Source: Actinoplanes solisilvae
GTDB lineage: Bacteria > Actinomycetota > Actinomycetes > Mycobacteriales > Micromonosporaceae
Length of the DNA: 64,000 nucleotides
Reading direction: 5' to 3'
Assembly (NCBI RefSeq): GCF_003999975.1
Contig: NZ_RJAC01000025.1
Span: 1-64,000 of the forward strand
Within the stretch, counting starts at the first letter, position 1. Each line of letters begins with the position of its first letter. The position numbers and the translations under genes are program-made. Shown here in pieces: positions 26,640-35,623 of this stretch. A model generated the notes under the pieces. That model was not told where the DNA came from and ran no database searches. It was given only the letters and a program-made list of their open reading frames with translations.

Positions 26640-27258
26640 GGCGCAGCGCGATGGCGTAGGACAGGGCCTTGCGCAGACCCGGCATCTCCTGCTCGACCCG
26701 ATCGGCCAGGGCGCGGATGGCGCGCTTGTGCGCTCTCAGTTCGCGCCAGCGGAACATGGTGCCCACCAGTCCGTCGACCACCAGGGTGATCAGCACACCG
26801 TCGGCGAGGGGGACCGATGCGGGTACGGATTCTGTCCGTACCGTGTCGCGGATCCGGTCGCGCAGCGCCTGAATCTGCGGGGGATCGGCGGCGGCGATTT
26901 TCGTCCGCCGGATCGGGCCGAAGACCTGATGGTGCTCGACCGTGATGTGGCCCCGGTCGGCAAGGTGGTCGCGGACGACGCGCTCGGCCCTGTCCCATCG
27001 GCTCTCCAGCACGCTGAACCAGCTTCGAACCTGGTTCGGCGCAACGTCGCCGAGCACCTCCGCGAGAAACGGGTCGATAGTGGCCGGTGTCGGGGCGTTC
27101 GTTCGCTCGGCCTTGCCGCCGCGGTCGTGCAGCAGCCCGGCGATGCGAAGCTCGGCGACCGCGGCGGCGCAGAGCAGCGATCCGCGAACCGATTCGCTGT
27201 CGTCGTCGAGCCGGCCCCTCTCGGGCTGGAGGCTGAGAAGGAAGAGCTGGTGGGGCAA
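26629..27258 (-). CDS. GPP34 (GOLPH3-like) family protein
   Basis: A 209-residue helical protein. LFLLSLQPERGRLDDDSESV, then LCAAAVAELRIAGLL, and a DRIRDTVRTE segment fit the GOLPH3/VPS74 family. In eukaryotes the family binds phosphatidylinositol 4-phosphate at the Golgi; the actinobacterial members have no established function. The TTG start at 27258 is uncertain. It is divergent from an ECF sigma factor that carries the 31-bp element. Two further GPP34 genes lie at 57920 and 61310. Confidence 0.75.
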   Translation of the reverse strand: MPHQLFLLSLQPERGRLDDDSESVRGSLLCAAAVAELRIAGLLHDRGGKAERTNAPTPATIDPFLAEVLGDVAPNQVRSWFSVLESRWDRAERVVRDHLADRGHITVEHHQVFGPIRRTKIAAADPPQIQALRDRIRDTVRTESVPASVPLADGVLITLVVDGLVGTMFRWRELRAHKRAIRALADRVEQEMPGLRKALSYAIALRRGA

Positions 27259-27333
27259 CGGCAGGGCTTCGACTGTCGGTCTCGACGCGAGTCAAGACGC
27301 GCACTGCGCATTCGGTGTCGCGGCTCTGTCGGC

Positions 27334-27364
27334 TTGACTGTGTCGTGAGAACACGGCTTCCACT
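27334..27364 (+). promoter_or_regulatory. MerR-type promoter element 6
   Basis: TTGACT, 19 bases with GTGT and AACACGG, TCCACT. Upstream of the sigma-factor gene by about 90 bases. Confidence 0.85.
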
Positions 27365-27453
27365 CGAGAGAAGTCGAAACAGCAGCCCGGCCCCGACCGG
27401 CCCGGCCGCTGGCTTCGTTGCCGATGGTGCACCGAGTGGAAGGACGGACGGCG

Positions 27454-27999
27454 ATGCCCGTTGCGGTCTGCAGGAAACCCGAGGCGGATCCGGCGGCGCG
27501 GGAGCAGTGCATGCGTGAGCTCTATGCGGCCACCGCGGCTCAGCTGAGGCGTTACCTCGTGCGTCTGTTCCCGGGGCGGCCCGAAGACGCCGAGGATCTG
27601 CTTCAGGAGACCATGTTGCGGGCCTGGCGCAGGGTCGACGACTTGCCCGCCGACGTCGATGGGCGGCGCCGTTGGATGTTCACGGTCGCGCGGAACGTGG
27701 CGATCGACGCGGTCCGCAGCAGGATGGCCCGGCCGGCCGAGGTCTACGGAGAGCTCGGCGTGTTTGCCCTGGCGGTTCCCGACGAGACCGACCGTCTGGT
27801 CGACCGGCAGGTGCTGGGGGACACCCTGGCCCGGCTGACCGAGCGGCAGCGAGCGGTGCTGGTGTCGCTGTACTGGACGGACCGGTCGGTGGCCGAGACC
27901 GCCGTGAGCCTGGGCATCCGGGAGGGGACGGTTCGTTCGCGCTCGCACTATGCCCTGCGCACCGTCAGGGGCATGTTGAGCCGCATCGACCCCGGCTAG
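27454..27999 (+). CDS. ECF sigma factor
   Basis: A 181-residue sigma factor. Region 2: RPEDAEDLLQETMLRAWRRV and WMFTVARNVAIDAVRSR. Region 4: LTERQRAVLVSLYWTDRSVA and LGIREGTVRSRSHYALRTVR. The architecture resembles SigL/SigK-type factors. ATG 27454 is preceded by GGAAGGACGGACGGCG. No anti-sigma gene follows; a very stable hairpin does. Control by the MerR-type element would make this sigma factor a second tier of the same regulon. Confidence 0.9.
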   Translation: MPVAVCRKPEADPAAREQCMRELYAATAAQLRRYLVRLFPGRPEDAEDLLQETMLRAWRRVDDLPADVDGRRRWMFTVARNVAIDAVRSRMARPAEVYGELGVFALAVPDETDRLVDRQVLGDTLARLTERQRAVLVSLYWTDRSVAETAVSLGIREGTVRSRSHYALRTVRGMLSRIDPG

Positions 28000-28012
28000 G
28001 GGTGATGTCCAG

Positions 28013-28068
28013 CCGGCCTCGGCCGTCCGCATCCCCGATCGGGACGTCTTGCGGACGGCCGAGGCCGG
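28013..28068. terminator. Strong hairpin terminator
   Basis: Perfect 19-bp arms at 28013-28031 and 28050-28068 (CCGGCCTCGGCCGTCCGCA and its complement) with an 18-base loop, directly after the sigma-factor gene. Confidence 0.9.
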
Positions 28069-28209
28069 GGGATCAGAGAAACGGGGTTGCCAGGCGTGGA
28101 TGAGGCCGGGCGATCCTCGACCTTCGAGGCGGTTTCCGTTGGGCGCGGAGAGCCGGCATCACGTTGTGTTTGGTTCCTGCTATACCGATAGAATGACTAG
28201 GTTTTGGGT

Positions 28210-28614
28210 ATGACAATCCAGTCCGTGACCGTTCCCGGCGAGTTTCTCGATCTTCTGGAGCGGCCCCTGATCGCGCATCTGGCGACTGTGCGCGACGACG
28301 GCGCCCCGCAGGTGAATCCGATGTGGTTCAGCTGGGACGGCGAGTACATCCGGTTCACCCACACGAACTTCCGCCGCAAGTACCGCAACGTCACGGCGAA
28401 TCCGGTGGTGTCCTTGTCGATCGTCGACCCGGCCAACCCGTACCGGTATCTCGAGGTTCGGGGTGTCGTCGAGCGCATCGACGCGGATCCGGCTGGTGCG
28501 TTCTTCGTCGAGCTGGCCGAGCGGTACGACGCTCCGTTCGGCGCCACGCCGCCGCCCGACGCCGCCGCCCGCGTGATCTTCGTGGTGCGCCCCACCGCCA
28601 CCAGCGCGCACTGA
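28210..28614 (+). CDS. PPOX-class F420-dependent oxidoreductase
   Basis: A 134-residue split-beta-barrel flavin/F420-binding protein. LLERPLIAHLATVRDDGAPQ, VNPMWFSWDG, RKYRNVTANPVVSLSI and YRYLEVRGVVERI are characteristic of the TIGR03618 F420 branch. Members reduce or oxidise small molecules with deazaflavin F420. ATG 28210 is used. A TTGTGT / TAGAAT pair 19 bases apart lies just upstream, with the same spacing as the repeated element but without its dyad. Confidence 0.85.
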   Translation: MTIQSVTVPGEFLDLLERPLIAHLATVRDDGAPQVNPMWFSWDGEYIRFTHTNFRRKYRNVTANPVVSLSIVDPANPYRYLEVRGVVERIDADPAGAFFVELAERYDAPFGATPPPDAAARVIFVVRPTATSAH

Positions 28615-28920
28615 GCAACAGTTCCACCGGGTGACGTGGCTCCGGTGGCGTCGGGCGGACATCGTTGCAGCAGGGTCTGGTTGGTGTCGCTGACGGTGCT
28701 CGACGGTGTTGCCCGGGTGGCTCGAAGGTCGCGGTCAGCGCCGGGGTGAGCGGTGGCCGCCTGGTAGGCATACTGAAAATGCCTGATTGAATATTTTGTC
28801 GGGTTAATTCCGGAGAATCAGATAGATAGCAGATGATGCTTCTGAGGTATCACGTTTCGCATCACTGACAACCATCGAGCCGACTACCTGAACCGGGGCT
28901 TCTCCAGGGATAATCTCCCG
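28615..28920. other. Intergenic region without a recognised gene
   Basis: About 306 bases. AT content rises near 28770-28830, ahead of the LuxR gene, which is the likely promoter zone. No 31-bp element is present. Confidence 0.4.
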
Positions 28921-31662
28921 GTGGATCTCGTGGGCCGGCGCTCGGAGCGTGACACGGTCGAGAAGTTCCTCTCGCTGGCTGGGGCCGGGCGCAGCGGCTC
29001 TCTCGTGGTGCGCGGGGAAGCCGGGATCGGGAAGACCGCCGTGCTCGAGTACGCCCGGCGGGCAGCACTCGCCGAGGCCTTCCGGGTGGAGTCCTCGGTC
29101 GGCGTCGAGTCCGAGACGCAGTTCGCGTTCGGCGCGCTGCACCAGTTGTGTGCCCCCCTGCTGGATCGCACCGGCACACTGTCCGAGCCGCAGCAGGCCG
29201 CTCTCGGGGTGGCGTTCGGGCTCCACGGCGGCGCCGCGCCGGATCGGTTCCTGGTCGGGCTGGCCATTCTCAACCTCTTGGCCGAGGTCGCCGAGGAGCA
29301 GCCGTTGCTGTGTCTCGTCGACGACGCGCAGTGGCTGGATGAGGCATCGGCGCAGGTGCTGGCCTTCGTGGCCCGGCGGGTGGGGGCCGAGAGGCTGGCC
29401 CTCGTCTTCGGCCTGCGCGACACCGACGACGGCGACCGCCATCCGTTGACCGGGTTACCGGAGCTGACTCTGGAGCCGCTCGGCGCGTCCGATGCGCGTG
29501 CGCTGCTCACCGCTGCGGTAGGGACACCACTGGACGAGGGCGTGCGCGAACGGATCCTCGCCGAAGCCTGTGGCAACCCGCTGGCGCTGCTGGAGCTGCC
29601 CCGCAGCCTGCGGCCGGCGAATTTCGCGGGCGGCTTCGAGTTGCCCGACGCGCTCAGCGTCCCGCACCGCATCGAGGAGAGCTTCCGGCGCCGTTCCCGT
29701 AGCCTGCCCCCCGAGACGCAGCTACTGCTGCTGGTCGCCGCGTCCGAACCGACGGGCGACGCGGCGCTGCTGTGGCGCGCGGCCGCGGGTCTGGGCCTCA
29801 CTTACGAAGCAGCGACGCCCGCCGAGGTCGCCGGGCTGGTGGAAATCGGCGTCCGGGTACGGTTCCGCCATCCGCTGGTGCGTTCAGCGGTGTATCAGGC
29901 AGCCATGCCGCCGGACCGTCGCCGCGCCCACGGCGCGCTGGCCGGCGCGACCGACCCGAAGACCGACCCGGACCGCCGTGCCTGGCAACGCGCGCAGGCG
30001 GTGCTCGGGTTCGACGAAGAAGCGGCCGAAGGGTTGGAGCGCTCGGCCGAACGAGCGCGAGCCCGCGGGGGTGTGGCCGCCGCGGCCGCGTTCCTGCAGC
30101 GCGCAGCCGAGCTGACGCCGGCACCCGCGCTTCGCGCGCGACGCGCACTGAACGCCGCGCAAGCCAAGCACGAGGCCGGCGCGACCGAGGCCGCTCTCGA
30201 GCTGCTGGCGGTCGCGGCCGCCGGGCCACTGGACGCCCTGCCCCGCGCCCGCCTCGAATTGCTCCGCGCCCAGATCGCGTTCCACCAGAGACGAGGTGGC
30301 GACGTGCCGGGGATGCTGCTCGACGCGGCCAAGACACTCGCCCCGCTGGACCCGGTGCTCGCCCGTGAGACCTATCTCCACGCGCTCGACGCCGCGATCC
30401 ACGCCGGGCGCCTCGCCCGCGGACGCGGATCGATCGAGGCGGCCGAAACCGCTCTCGACGCGCCCGCGCCCTCGACGCCGCCGCAGCCGGTCGATCTGCT
30501 GTTGGACGGACTGGCCACGAGGTACACGCAAGGGTTCGAGGCAAGTGTCATCCCCCTGCAGGCGGCACTCGAGACGCTGCGCGACCACGACTCCCGAGTG
30601 AACGACGGCGACCTGCGCTGGCTGTGGCTGGCCTGCCACGTCGCGGCGATGGTGTGGGACGACGAGGCACTCTACGTCCTGGCAGTGCGCGCGGTCCGGC
30701 TCTCCCGCGAGGCCGGCGCGCTGTCCATGCTTCCCGCCGCCCTCAACGCCGTGGCCTCAGTGCTCGTGCTTCATGGCGATCTTGCCCGAGCCGCCGAGCT
30801 GGCCGCCGAGGAAACCGCGATCACGCAGGCCACCGGGGCTCCGCCGCTGCCCAACGCCCGGCTCATGATGGCCGCCTGGCGTGGCCGGCAGGCCGAAACC
30901 CTGGAACTGTACGCAGCCGTGGTCGAAGAGGCGACGGTGCGGGGTGAGGGGGCAACGGTCGGCCTGGCCCAGGCCACGCTGGCCGCGCTGCACAACGGCC
31001 TGGGCAACTACGACGAGGCCCTCGCCGCCGCGCAACCGCCATGGGAGTACGACGACTTGGCGTACAGCAGCCTTGCCCTGCCCGAGCTCATCGAGGCCGC
31101 ATCCCGTGTCGACGAGCCGAAACGTGCGGCCGCCGCGCTGGAACAACTCAGCTCCCGGGCCCGCGCCAGTGGGACGCAGTTCGGGCTGGGGCTAGCCGCG
31201 CGCTCCCGTGCCCTGCTTACCACCGGTCCGGCCGCCGAGGAGCACTACCGCGAGGCGATCGAACGTCTCAGCAAATGCCGGATGGCCGTCTACCTCGCCC
31301 GCACCCACCTCGTCTACGGCGAATGGCTACGCCGCGAACGTCGCCGCCAGGACGCCCGCGACCAGCTCCGCACCGCCTACAACCTGCTCTCGGGCATGGG
31401 CGTGGAAGCGTTCGCGGCGCGCGCGGCCCGCGAGCTGCGGGCCACCGGCGAGCACCCGGGCAAAAGGAACGCCCAACCCGCCGACGCGCTCACCGCCCAC
31501 GAACTGCACATCGCCCGCCTAGTGGCCACCGGGGTCACCTCCCGCGAGGTCGGCGCACAGCTGTTCCTGAGCCCACGGACCATCGAGACCCACCTGCGCA
31601 AGATCTTTCGCAAGCTTGGCATCACCTCACGCCGCGAACTCAGAGAGCTCCACCTCCCCTGA
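28921..31662 (+). CDS. Large ATP-binding LuxR-family (LAL-type) regulator
   Basis: A 913-residue paralogue of the protein at 14255-17002, alignable from end to end. Walker A GEAGIGKTA at 32-40, Walker B LLCLVDDAQWLDEA, a helical repeat middle, and the terminal LuxR domain (LTAHELHIARLVATGVTSRE, LFLSPRTIETHLRKIFRKLG). GTG 28921 starts at the same residue as the paralogue. It is followed after 91 bases by the zinc/quinone oxidoreductase gene, which lacks its own 31-bp element and could be a target. Confidence 0.9.
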   Translation: MDLVGRRSERDTVEKFLSLAGAGRSGSLVVRGEAGIGKTAVLEYARRAALAEAFRVESSVGVESETQFAFGALHQLCAPLLDRTGTLSEPQQAALGVAFGLHGGAAPDRFLVGLAILNLLAEVAEEQPLLCLVDDAQWLDEASAQVLAFVARRVGAERLALVFGLRDTDDGDRHPLTGLPELTLEPLGASDARALLTAAVGTPLDEGVRERILAEACGNPLALLELPRSLRPANFAGGFELPDALSVPHRIEESFRRRSRSLPPETQLLLLVAASEPTGDAALLWRAAAGLGLTYEAATPAEVAGLVEIGVRVRFRHPLVRSAVYQAAMPPDRRRAHGALAGATDPKTDPDRRAWQRAQAVLGFDEEAAEGLERSAERARARGGVAAAAAFLQRAAELTPAPALRARRALNAAQAKHEAGATEAALELLAVAAAGPLDALPRARLELLRAQIAFHQRRGGDVPGMLLDAAKTLAPLDPVLARETYLHALDAAIHAGRLARGRGSIEAAETALDAPAPSTPPQPVDLLLDGLATRYTQGFEASVIPLQAALETLRDHDSRVNDGDLRWLWLACHVAAMVWDDEALYVLAVRAVRLSREAGALSMLPAALNAVASVLVLHGDLARAAELAAEETAITQATGAPPLPNARLMMAAWRGRQAETLELYAAVVEEATVRGEGATVGLAQATLAALHNGLGNYDEALAAAQPPWEYDDLAYSSLALPELIEAASRVDEPKRAAAALEQLSSRARASGTQFGLGLAARSRALLTTGPAAEEHYREAIERLSKCRMAVYLARTHLVYGEWLRRERRRQDARDQLRTAYNLLSGMGVEAFAARAARELRATGEHPGKRNAQPADALTAHELHIARLVATGVTSREVGAQLFLSPRTIETHLRKIFRKLGITSRRELRELHLP

Positions 31663-31753
31663 CCGGGCCGGTGCGAACCGGCCATGCCGGCCGGTGACGC
31701 ACCGGTAACTCCTACCGACGCGAAAGTCCGGCCGCGACTGTCAGCCTGGCACG

Positions 31754-32803
31754 ATGACTGATCAGATGAAGGCCGTTGTGCTGACCCGTTTCGGTGGGGC
31801 CGATGCGTTCGAGTTGTGCGACGTCGCCGTGCCGCAAGTCGAACCCCGCCAGGTGCGAGTGCGCGTTCATGCGACCACCGTCAACCCGCTCGACTACAAG
31901 ATCCGGCGCGGAAACTATGCGGATTATGTGCCGCTCCCGGCGATCATCGGCCACGACGTCTCGGGGGTGGTCGAGGAGGTCGGTTCGCATGTGACGGAGT
32001 TCCGGGTCGGTGATGAGGTGTATTACACGCCGCGAATTTTCGGCGGTCCGGGGTCCTATGCGGAGCAGCATGTCGCCGACGTCGATCTCGTCGGTCGCAA
32101 GCCGGAGAACGTCAGTCATCTGGAGGCGGCGAGTCTGACTCTGGTGGGTGGCACGGTGTGGGAGGCGTTGGTGACGCGGGCTCAGCTCACCGTGGGGGAG
32201 ACGATCCTGATCCATGGCGGTACGGGTGGTGTCGGCACGATGGCGATTCAGGTCGCGAAGGCGATCGGCGCGCGAGTGATCACCGTTGCCAGGGCCGGGA
32301 ATCATGAGTTCGTGCGTTCGCTGGGGGCGGATGAGGCGATCGATCCCGACTCGGCGGATTACGTCGATGCGGTGGCCGAGCTGACTGGCGGCCGGGGGGT
32401 CGATGTCGTCTTCGACACGATCGGTGGTGACACGCTGACCCGGAGCCCGTTGACGCTCGCGGATGCTGGGCGGGTCGTGAGCATCGTCGATATCGCGCAG
32501 CCGCAGAATCTTATCGAGGCGTGGGGTGTGAACGCGGCCTATCATTTCGTTTTCACGCGGCAGAACCGGGGGAAGCTGGACGCGCTCACTACGTTGGTCG
32601 AGCGTGGTCTGGTGAAGCCGGTGATCGGTGCGACTCTTCCGTTGGCTCGAGTGGGTGAGGCTCATGGGCTGTTGGAGGACAGGGGCTCGTACATGCTGCG
32701 CGGCAAGGTCGCGATCGATGTGGCGGGCGAAACCGTCGCGCTTCCCCACGCAACTCGTAATGGACGGCACCCCGGGCCGGCCGTCGGGGCGTGCAGACCT
32801 TGA
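31754..32803 (+). CDS. Zinc-type/quinone NADP-dependent oxidoreductase, copy 1
   Basis: A medium-chain dehydrogenase/reductase (349 residues as read). GHDVSGVVEEVG, GGTGGVGTMAIQVAKAIGAR (NADP-binding) and the absence of structural-zinc cysteines point to the quinone-oxidoreductase branch. It is a mosaic duplicate of copy 2 at 59487: long stretches are identical at DNA level, others differ. Near the end a run of C is one base shorter (4 versus 5), so the last residues change from PPRNS-stop to a 22-residue tail that runs into the TGA of promoter element 7. No 31-bp element precedes it, unlike copy 2 and the fragment at 11353. Confidence 0.85.
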   Translation: MTDQMKAVVLTRFGGADAFELCDVAVPQVEPRQVRVRVHATTVNPLDYKIRRGNYADYVPLPAIIGHDVSGVVEEVGSHVTEFRVGDEVYYTPRIFGGPGSYAEQHVADVDLVGRKPENVSHLEAASLTLVGGTVWEALVTRAQLTVGETILIHGGTGGVGTMAIQVAKAIGARVITVARAGNHEFVRSLGADEAIDPDSADYVDAVAELTGGRGVDVVFDTIGGDTLTRSPLTLADAGRVVSIVDIAQPQNLIEAWGVNAAYHFVFTRQNRGKLDALTTLVERGLVKPVIGATLPLARVGEAHGLLEDRGSYMLRGKVAIDVAGETVALPHATRNGRHPGPAVGACRP

Positions 32804-32830
32804 CCATGTGCCTACAACAGGCTGTGGGAT
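32800..32830 (+). promoter_or_regulatory. MerR-type promoter element 7 (orphan)
   Basis: TTGACC, 19 bases with ATGTG and AACAGG, TGGGAT. No intact gene follows; downstream there is only a recombinase fragment. It probably lost its gene. Confidence 0.6.
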
Positions 32831-32902
32831 CACCGCATCGGCTCAGAAGGGATGACAACTGTTGGCGTGTTGGTGGCCATTAGTGCTCACTAGTTGGCAA
32901 TA

Positions 32903-33000
32903 ATGGACTTGGTGAACTTGAAGGAATGGGCGGCGGCCACGGGAGTCTCGTACGCGACGGCACGTCGGCGTTACGAGTCCGGGACGTTGCCCGTTCCTGC
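32903..33000 (+). pseudogene. IS607-type serine recombinase N-terminal remnant
   Basis: ATG 32903 starts MDLVNLKEWAAATGVSYATA then RRRYESGTLPVPA, the MerR-like DNA-binding head found at the start of IS607-family TnpA resolvases. The catalytic serine domain and any tnpB are absent. Homology ends near 33000, where another fragment is joined. Confidence 0.55.
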
Positions 33001-33083
33001 TACTGGCCGGCGTGCTGTTCGGGATCGCCCAATCCGGCCTGGGCGAGTTCGTCTACCGGATGGCGCCACCCGAGAAGCTCTGA
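32997..33083 (+). pseudogene. C-terminal end of a membrane protein
   Basis: Read from 32997 the frame gives LLLAGVLFGIAQSGLGEFVY then RMAPPEKL and a stop at 33081. A hydrophobic helix with a charged tail, but no start; it is fused out of context to the recombinase remnant. Family unknown. Confidence 0.35.
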
Positions 33084-33105
33084 ACACCGGCCGCACCGAC
33101 GTTGA

Positions 33106-34479
33106 CTATCGAGACCGCGTGCAACACCGGCACGAGGTTGCTGATGAGGGGGCGGGAACACGCAGGCGCGAGGCGGCGGCGGTGACGTCCGCCTGCGCCT
33201 GCCGGCGGTCCACTCGGACCGATTCCGATCCGGCGACGACGACCTCACCTGCCACCCACACATCCGTGACCGTCCGGGATCCTGCGGCCCAGACGAGATT
33301 GGCGACGAGTTCTTCGTCCGGCACGTCGAGCCCGGTGGCGAACGCGGGATCGTCGACGCCGATGTGCACCAGATCGGCCCACCGGCCCGCCTCGAGCGCA
33401 CCGATGTCGTCGCGGCCCAGGGCCGCGGCACCCCCACGGGTGGCCAGTAACAGTGCGTCGGCCGCTGTCACAGCGGTCGGGTCCTGGCTGGTCACCCGGG
33501 CGAGAAGAGCGGCGGTCCGCGCTTCGCCGAGCAGGTCGAGGCGATCGTTGCTCGCCGGGCCGTCGGTGCCGAGCCCAACGGGTACGCCCGCCGCTCGTAA
33601 GGCCGACAGCCGCATGACGCCGGAGCCCAGCTTCGCGTTGGACGACGGGCAATGCGCGACCGCCACGCCGGCGCCGGTGAGCAAGCCGATGTCGGCGTCC
33701 GACAGGTGAACGGCGTGGGCGACCAGCAACCGGGACTCCAACAGGCCGACGGACTCGAGAAGTGCGGGGACGGATCCGAACAGCGCACGCTGCGCCTGGT
33801 CCTCCAGCTCGGTCTCCGCGAGGTGGATGTGGACGAGTGCGCCGCGCGTACGGGCGTGCTCGCCGACCGTACGAAGGGCCTCGGGTGGCAGAACGTAGGC
33901 CGAGTGGGGGCCGTACGCGAATTCGATGCGCTCGTCCGGTCCCAGCCGCAGCCCCGTGGCGTCGATACGGCTGCTGATGCGATCGACCACTGCGCGCCAG
34001 GGTTCCTGACCCGGAAGGTCCAGGACGGCCTCGGCCAGCACCGCGCGGCCGCCGGCCTGCAGAACTGCCTCCGCCTGCTGGTCGACGTGGAAGTACATCT
34101 CCGAGGTGGTGGTCACGCCGTTGCGGAGCATCTCGATCGAACTCAGCAGCGAGCCGGCTCGGATGTCCGCCGCCGTCATCAACGCTTCCGCGGGCCACAT
34201 CGCCTCTTGCAGCCAGGAGATCAGGGGAAGGTCACCGCCTCGGCCGCGTAAGACGGACATCGAGCTGTGGGCATGCGCGTTGACCAGACCGGGCAGAAGG
34301 ATGCCGGACATGGTCCGCACGCCGCCGGTCCACGCCGGGGCGTCGTCCGCAGTCGAGACGTTCTTGATTCGCCCGTCGGCACCGATGTCGACCACCGCGT
34401 CGCGCAACACCGTGCACGTGTTGTCGCACGGAATCACGATCGGCGCGCGGAGCCGCAACGGAGCACGTTTCGCTTCCAT
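33106..34479 (-). CDS. Amidohydrolase, MTA/SAH deaminase (AtzA/TrzN-like) family
   Basis: A 457-residue metal-dependent hydrolase. NAHAHSSMSVLRGRGGDLPL carries the HxH zinc ligands at 69 and 71, HIHLAETELED the next histidine, LLVAHAVHLS another, and GLGTDGPASNDRLDL the metal aspartate. The family deaminates S-adenosylhomocysteine, methylthioadenosine or triazines; guanine-type substrates are also possible. ATG 34479 coincides with the predicted start of transcription from promoter element 8, so the mRNA is probably leaderless. The last 20 residues look unusual (Ser/Cys/Arg rich) and may reflect a changed 3' end. Confidence 0.85.
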   Translation of the reverse strand: MEAKRAPLRLRAPIVIPCDNTCTVLRDAVVDIGADGRIKNVSTADDAPAWTGGVRTMSGILLPGLVNAHAHSSMSVLRGRGGDLPLISWLQEAMWPAEALMTAADIRAGSLLSSIEMLRNGVTTTSEMYFHVDQQAEAVLQAGGRAVLAEAVLDLPGQEPWRAVVDRISSRIDATGLRLGPDERIEFAYGPHSAYVLPPEALRTVGEHARTRGALVHIHLAETELEDQAQRALFGSVPALLESVGLLESRLLVAHAVHLSDADIGLLTGAGVAVAHCPSSNAKLGSGVMRLSALRAAGVPVGLGTDGPASNDRLDLLGEARTAALLARVTSQDPTAVTAADALLLATRGGAAALGRDDIGALEAGRWADLVHIGVDDPAFATGLDVPDEELVANLVWAAGSRTVTDVWVAGEVVVAGSESVRVDRRQAQADVTAAASRLRVPAPSSATSCRCCTRSR

Positions 34480-34485
34480 CGGTTC

Positions 34486-34516
34486 ATTGCAGACTGTGTG
34501 CCCGGAACAAGGTCAA
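34486..34516 (-). promoter_or_regulatory. MerR-type promoter element 8
   Basis: TTGACC, 19 bases with TTGTT and CACACAGT, TGCAAT on the - strand. The amidohydrolase ATG is seven bases after the -10. Confidence 0.85.
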
Positions 34517-34576
34517 ATTCCAGGTTGCCCGCCGGGCCGCTGAAGGCAGCCGCGGCGGGATCGGCCTGGTCCGGTG

Positions 34577-35596
34577 TCAGCGGCGGCGCAGCGTCGCGTC
34601 GAGCAGGGCCGGTGGAGTGTCGTTCTTCTCGTGGGCGGCGAGGTCGACGCCGGGAGCGACGATGGTGTCGATGGCGTCGAGCACGTCGGCCGGCAGCACC
34701 GTGTCGGCCGCGGCGAGCTGCGAGTGCAGGTGGTCCATGGTGCGCGGGCCGATGAGCGCGGTCGTCACGGCGGGGTGGGCGGTGACGAAGCCCAGAGCGA
34801 GCTGGATCATCGTCAGACCGGCCTGATCGGCCACCTTCGCCAGCTTTTCGACGGCGTCGAGCTTGGCGCGGTTGGCGGGGATCGTGGTGTCGAAGCGCTG
34901 CTTCATGAACGCCGAACGGTTCGTGGCGACCTCCTGGCCCTCGCGGATCGCGCCGGAGAGCCAGCCCGAGGCCAGCGGGCTCCAGACGAGCACCCCCATG
35001 CCGTACTCCTCGGTCACGGGCAGCACGTGGCCTTCCACGCCGCGTTGCAGGATCGAGTAGCTGGGCTGCTCGGTCACGTAGCGGCTCAAGCCGTGCTCGC
35101 GGGCGGCCCACTGGGCCTGCACGACCCGGTAGGCAGGGAAGGTCGAGGAGCCGAAGTAGCGGATCTTGCCGGCCCGCTGCAGGTCGGTCAGGGCCGACAG
35201 GGTCTCGTCGTCGCTGGTGGCCGGATCCCACCGGTGAATCTGGAAAAGATCCACGTGGTCGACGCCCAGCCGGCGCAGGCTGTCGTCCAGCGCGGTGAAG
35301 AGCCAGCGGCGGGACCCGCCGCGGCGGTTGCGGTCCTCGCCCATGGGCAGGCCTGCCTTGGTGGCGAGCACGATGTCGTCACGGCGTCCGGCGATGGCCT
35401 TGCCGACCATCTCCTCGGACTGACCACCGCTGTAGACGTCGGCCGTGTCGATGAGGTTGACTCCGGCGTCCAGAGCGGCCCCGACGATGGCGGTCGCCTC
35501 GTCCTGCGTGGTGTTGCCGATCTTGCCGAAGTTCATGGCGCCCAGCGCGAGTGCGCTGACCTGCACGCCGGTACGACCTAGGGTGCGGTACTGCAT
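34577..35596 (-). CDS. Aldo/keto reductase
   Basis: A 339-residue TIM-barrel NADPH oxidoreductase. The tetrad regions are visible: DTADVYSGGQSEEMVGKAI (Asp, Tyr), VLATKAG (Lys) and VDLFQIHRWD (His). It resembles the YghZ/TAS-type group that reduces aldehydes. ATG 35596 has GGGAGAC upstream. Two palindromes of the ACGGAAC-N3-GTTCCGT type lie in the promoter region, so an unlinked TetR-like repressor probably controls it. It does not carry the 31-bp element. Confidence 0.9.
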   Translation of the reverse strand: MQYRTLGRTGVQVSALALGAMNFGKIGNTTQDEATAIVGAALDAGVNLIDTADVYSGGQSEEMVGKAIAGRRDDIVLATKAGLPMGEDRNRRGGSRRWLFTALDDSLRRLGVDHVDLFQIHRWDPATSDDETLSALTDLQRAGKIRYFGSSTFPAYRVVQAQWAAREHGLSRYVTEQPSYSILQRGVEGHVLPVTEEYGMGVLVWSPLASGWLSGAIREGQEVATNRSAFMKQRFDTTIPANRAKLDAVEKLAKVADQAGLTMIQLALGFVTAHPAVTTALIGPRTMDHLHSQLAAADTVLPADVLDAIDTIVAPGVDLAAHEKNDTPPALLDATLRRR

Positions 35597-35623
35597 TTTC
35601 GTCTCCCGTGACGATCGGTGCCG

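Noticed and set aside
28160..28205. TTGTGT-19-TAGAAT before the F420 oxidoreductase gene as a 23rd element
   Set aside because: Spacing fits, but the GTGT/ACAC dyad is absent; it may be an unrelated promoter.
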